A stretch of DNA of 64,000 nucleotides, taken from the NCBI GenBank assembly GCA_033977485.1, contig CM066991.1, positions 131,149,999-131,213,998 of the forward strand, given 5' to 3'. The stretch is from Hydrangea macrophylla (taxonomy: Eukaryota > Streptophyta > Magnoliopsida > Cornales > Hydrangeaceae). The position numbers were made by a program, and so were the translations under genes. The notes under the pieces were generated by a model. That model was not told the DNA's origin and did no database searches. It saw only the letters and a program-made list of their open reading frames with translations. Within the stretch, counting starts at the first letter, position 1, and the number at the start of each line of letters is the position of its first letter. Shown here piece by piece: positions 61,324-64,000 of the stretch.

Positions 61324-63494
61324 ACACTCCTCGTAGGCCACGTGTACAATTATCCACAGTTAATTTGAAAAGTAACAAATATAAAACTCTAATTCCAAGT
61401 AAGAAACAATGTCCATATCTATAAAATCTGTAAATATGCCTCACACGCATAAGAGTCGGGTATAGGACATTTTACAGAATCAAACCGACGGATCAATCAT
61501 CAATTTTCGGAGGTGCTTCCGTGTACGCTCTTGTGCTTCGAACCGGTCGTGCCATTTAATTCGTGAAATGACTATTTTGCCCCCTGATTCTTCTAAAGTC
61601 TATAAATACCAGCCTTTCCTAGCATTTTGTACGTTTGCAAACCAGAGAGGCTATTCTGGAGAGGGATTTTGAGAAAAGCGTTTACATACACTCATCCACA
61701 TACATACAATCATGTTTCTAGCATGATCATCACTCCCACATCCTCTCTACACACTTTGTTGCTGGAAATTTCAAGAAGATCATGAAGGAGAAGTCCAAAA
61801 GTTGAGGGTTGAAGCTTATTTCCTTGAATTCAAGTCCTTTCTCAACAATTTTGATCATTCAAACACTCTCTAGTACTTTGTGAGTATAGATTCTCACTTG
61901 GCTACCTTTAGGATCAGTTCTTTTTAAGTTTTATGAACATGCATGTTGATCCACTCCAAAATTTGTACATATATGAAAGTTTAGTTCATGAATAAGTTCA
62001 TTCTCAAACACATTTTCTATTAAATGATCATCCAAGCATGTCCTAAGCTTATTTGAGTATGGATTTTCACTTAGATACCTATAGGATCAGTTTATACAAC
62101 GTTTTTGTTAACATGCAAGAAGATCCAATTCATTTTCGTACATGCATGTGAACCTAACTTAAAATATATTTTCTGCTAAACCCAAGCGCTCGCGCTCAGT
62201 GGGAGCGCTCAAGACCCCCGAGCGCTCGAGCCTGACAGTTCTGTCATGTTTATTATTTTTGTTATGCTTGAGTAAGAGATATTTGTTATTATTTATATGA
62301 TGACTTCGTCTTTAGACTCTGCATGTTCACTTGGACACACACGCACTTAAGGTATTTGCTAAGCTGTTAACCATACATATGTCTTAACTTGAGTATCAGT
62401 CTTGGATTTTAAATCGACGACTTCCGTAATGCGACAAAATGTACACGTAATAAGATCAAAATTATAAATAACTTTATGCATTGTTAGTTATGCTCTGCAC
62501 GTTACACGTTGGTCAAACTTCCGTGACATCGGTCTAATCGTCCGTTGTGAGTCTTCGGAATATTGTTCAAATCTTAGGGATCTGTTGGTTGTTGATGTTT
62601 GGTGCTGAGCGCCAGTGTTGAAGACGCTGGATGAATAAGGATATGGTATCCGTTGGTGACAAGAATGATGATTATGATGGTGACGGGATCCATGAACTAA
62701 TATATCTTGACTGAGTCGATTGTTAAAGCACTTTACCATGATCTTGCGGCCGTTAAGACACGATGGTTACTCATCAAGCGGCCGTTAAGGCACTTTTATA
62801 TTCACATCACGAATAGGTCATGGACCTTGGATATCTTGGTTGAGTCGGCTGTTAAAGCACTCTACCATGATCTTGCGGTTGTTAAAGCACGATGGTTACT
62901 CACCAAGCGGCTGTTAAAGCACTTTTATCCTAAACCAACGGCTTATGCCGGATTTGTGAATGGAGTTGTAGTAGATAGATTTGGATTTTGGGAAATGGTT
63001 ATTAATTGGTCTTTATCAATTGAAAGGTGTGAAATGGTTCGAGTTTGGTTCTTCATATTGTGGTCCAGTTTGTCTTAATTCCTAGATAACTTCTAAAGAC
63101 GATTATAAGTGGTCCAGTTTGTCTTAATTCCTAGATAACTTCTAAAGACGATTATAAGTTGTCTTAAGGAATAATTGAACTATAGTGTTTCTCTTAACTG
63201 TTGCTAACGGTGCTTTATAAGAATTTATACTCAGTTAGCTAATATTCAAGTTGACAGCATTTTATGCCGTTGGACCTTCCACGTTCAGCGATGCCAGGAT
63301 TAGCAGGTGGGGGCCAACTCGGAGCCTCCAATGAAATGGCGGGAATACGGGTGAGGGCCACTATGATGATGGGTATTCAGGAGAGGACTACTACGGGGAT
63401 CTCTATGGATTTGCTAGTTGAAGATGGGATATTTAGTCTACTACTTATCTTTTATTTTGATGTAGTAACTTAGCTGATGTTGGACCTTGTGACA
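61324..63494. repeat. Possible solo LTR with several tandem duplications
   Basis: TGACACTCC... near 61324 and ...CTTGTGACA at 63494 could be LTR ends, but no target duplication fits. Internal repeats are clear. A ~180-bp block with GAGTAT.GATT.TCACTT..TACCT..AGGATCAG occurs near 61880 and 62055. A ~125-bp block with GTTAAAGCACT.TACCATGATC occurs at about 62700 and 62825. A 49-bp unit starting GTGGTCCAGTTTGTC is duplicated at about 63060-63158. GAGCGCTCGAG-rich DNA lies near 62188-62230. A promoter-like TATAAATA lies at 61602. No gene was seen. Confidence 0.4.
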
Positions 63495-63739
63495 GTGAAT
63501 GTCACCAGACTATTTTCTTTAATTTCTTTTATATGGGCCTGTAATATAAATGTTAACTTAAGACTGTTAATGTTTAATATCATTATACTGCGTAGTAAAT
63601 TAGACACATTCCCAATATTATTATGCTTCTTGTCATTATTTCTGTTGAGGACAATCGGCGACTTCCAATCAGTTACATGTCCACGGACCCAAAAAGGAAA
63701 TTTTAAAATTTTCTTTTTTTTGGCTTACTCCAGGGCATG

Positions 63740-64000
63740 GCAAATGTCAAGTACAAAAATGCTTAAGCACATCAAATCCTACAAAGAACACATCTTTGGC
63801 AATGAGCTTGGTCAAAAAATCAGCCACCATGTGGTCATAGGAGAAATGCCTTTAGCTAACTTCCCTTTGCGCAACTGCATCTTAAAAGTGACAAAACCAA
63901 ATGTTTACGTGCTAGGATTACCCAATGGCTCTTGAGATCTTTTTGCACATGCTGAGGCTTATGTGTTATCATTGCAGATCAGCACAAGTTCATCTCAACA
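63740..64000 (-). pseudogene. Decayed Ty1/copia RNase H remnant, runs off the window
   Basis: On the minus strand 63911 to about 63750 reads HVNIWFCHF, stop, DAVAQREVS, stop, and then HMVADFLTKLIAKDVF. This matches the end of copia polyproteins, where HI.IRYHFIR is followed by VAD.(F/L)TK.L. The bases to 64000 read CNDNT in another frame, like the DN of the same domain, so there is also a frameshift. At least two stops and one shift mean it is dead. Confidence 0.65.

Noticed and set aside
61324..63494. Confirmed solo LTR
   Set aside because: TG-like and CA ends exist but flanks (AGAAG and GTGAA) do not match, so it is listed only as possible.

Overview
The window is nuclear DNA of a flowering plant, most likely a eudicot. 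It is AT-rich, its genes have introns with GT/AG borders, and it is packed with plant-type LTR retrotransposons, Helitrons, MITEs and a SINE. The species cannot be told from the sequence. About 55% of the window (2.6-35 kb) is a stack of nested transposons with no host gene. The right half holds three host genes, all on the minus strand: two monosaccharide transporters of the STP family and one phytocyanin (blue copper protein).

The nest could be resolved base by base from TG...CA ends and target-site duplications (TSDs). Outermost is an element with ~270-bp inverted termini (2611-30695). Into it went a large LTR element without coding capacity (LARD, 2883-27847, TSD AAAAT) and a solo LTR (27958-30203, TSD TAATA). 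The LARD was hit by a 2.86-kb solo LTR (3093-5949, TSD ATGTG), a hAT MITE (7304-7723, 8-bp TSD), a copia-like solo LTR (11394-12470, TSD TAAAG) and a TG...CA element (12560-24529). Inside the last sits a complete Ty3/gypsy element of the Tekay/Del chromovirus type (14933-24211, TSD GACTG). Its LTRs are about 99% alike, but its gag-pol frame has three in-frame stops. Downstream lies a short gag-only element with a tRNA-Arg type primer site (31150-34955).

From 35 to 64 kb: a SINE with a 14-bp TSD; a complete four-exon STP6/STP8-like hexose transporter (38840-42457); a minus-strand Helitron (43814-46831); a block of imperfect 16-bp palindromes (47.19-47.71 kb); a two-exon phytocyanin whose 5.8-kb intron contains a Helitron and a Mutator-type MITE (50731-57068); the last two exons of an STP13-like transporter whose first two exons are not in the window (58539-60106); repeat-rich DNA; and a decayed copia RNase H remnant at the right edge.

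The most unusual signal is dense arrays of the 10-bp palindrome CAGTCGACTG in the transcribed part of the Tekay LTRs (13 copies each). The same palindrome is also arrayed in the unrelated copia-like LTR. The related LARD carries a different TCGA-containing palindrome, TTCGACCGGTCGAA, in the equivalent part of its LTRs. The LARD and Tekay element also share LTR termini, leader and polypurine tract, which suggests a non-autonomous/autonomous pair.
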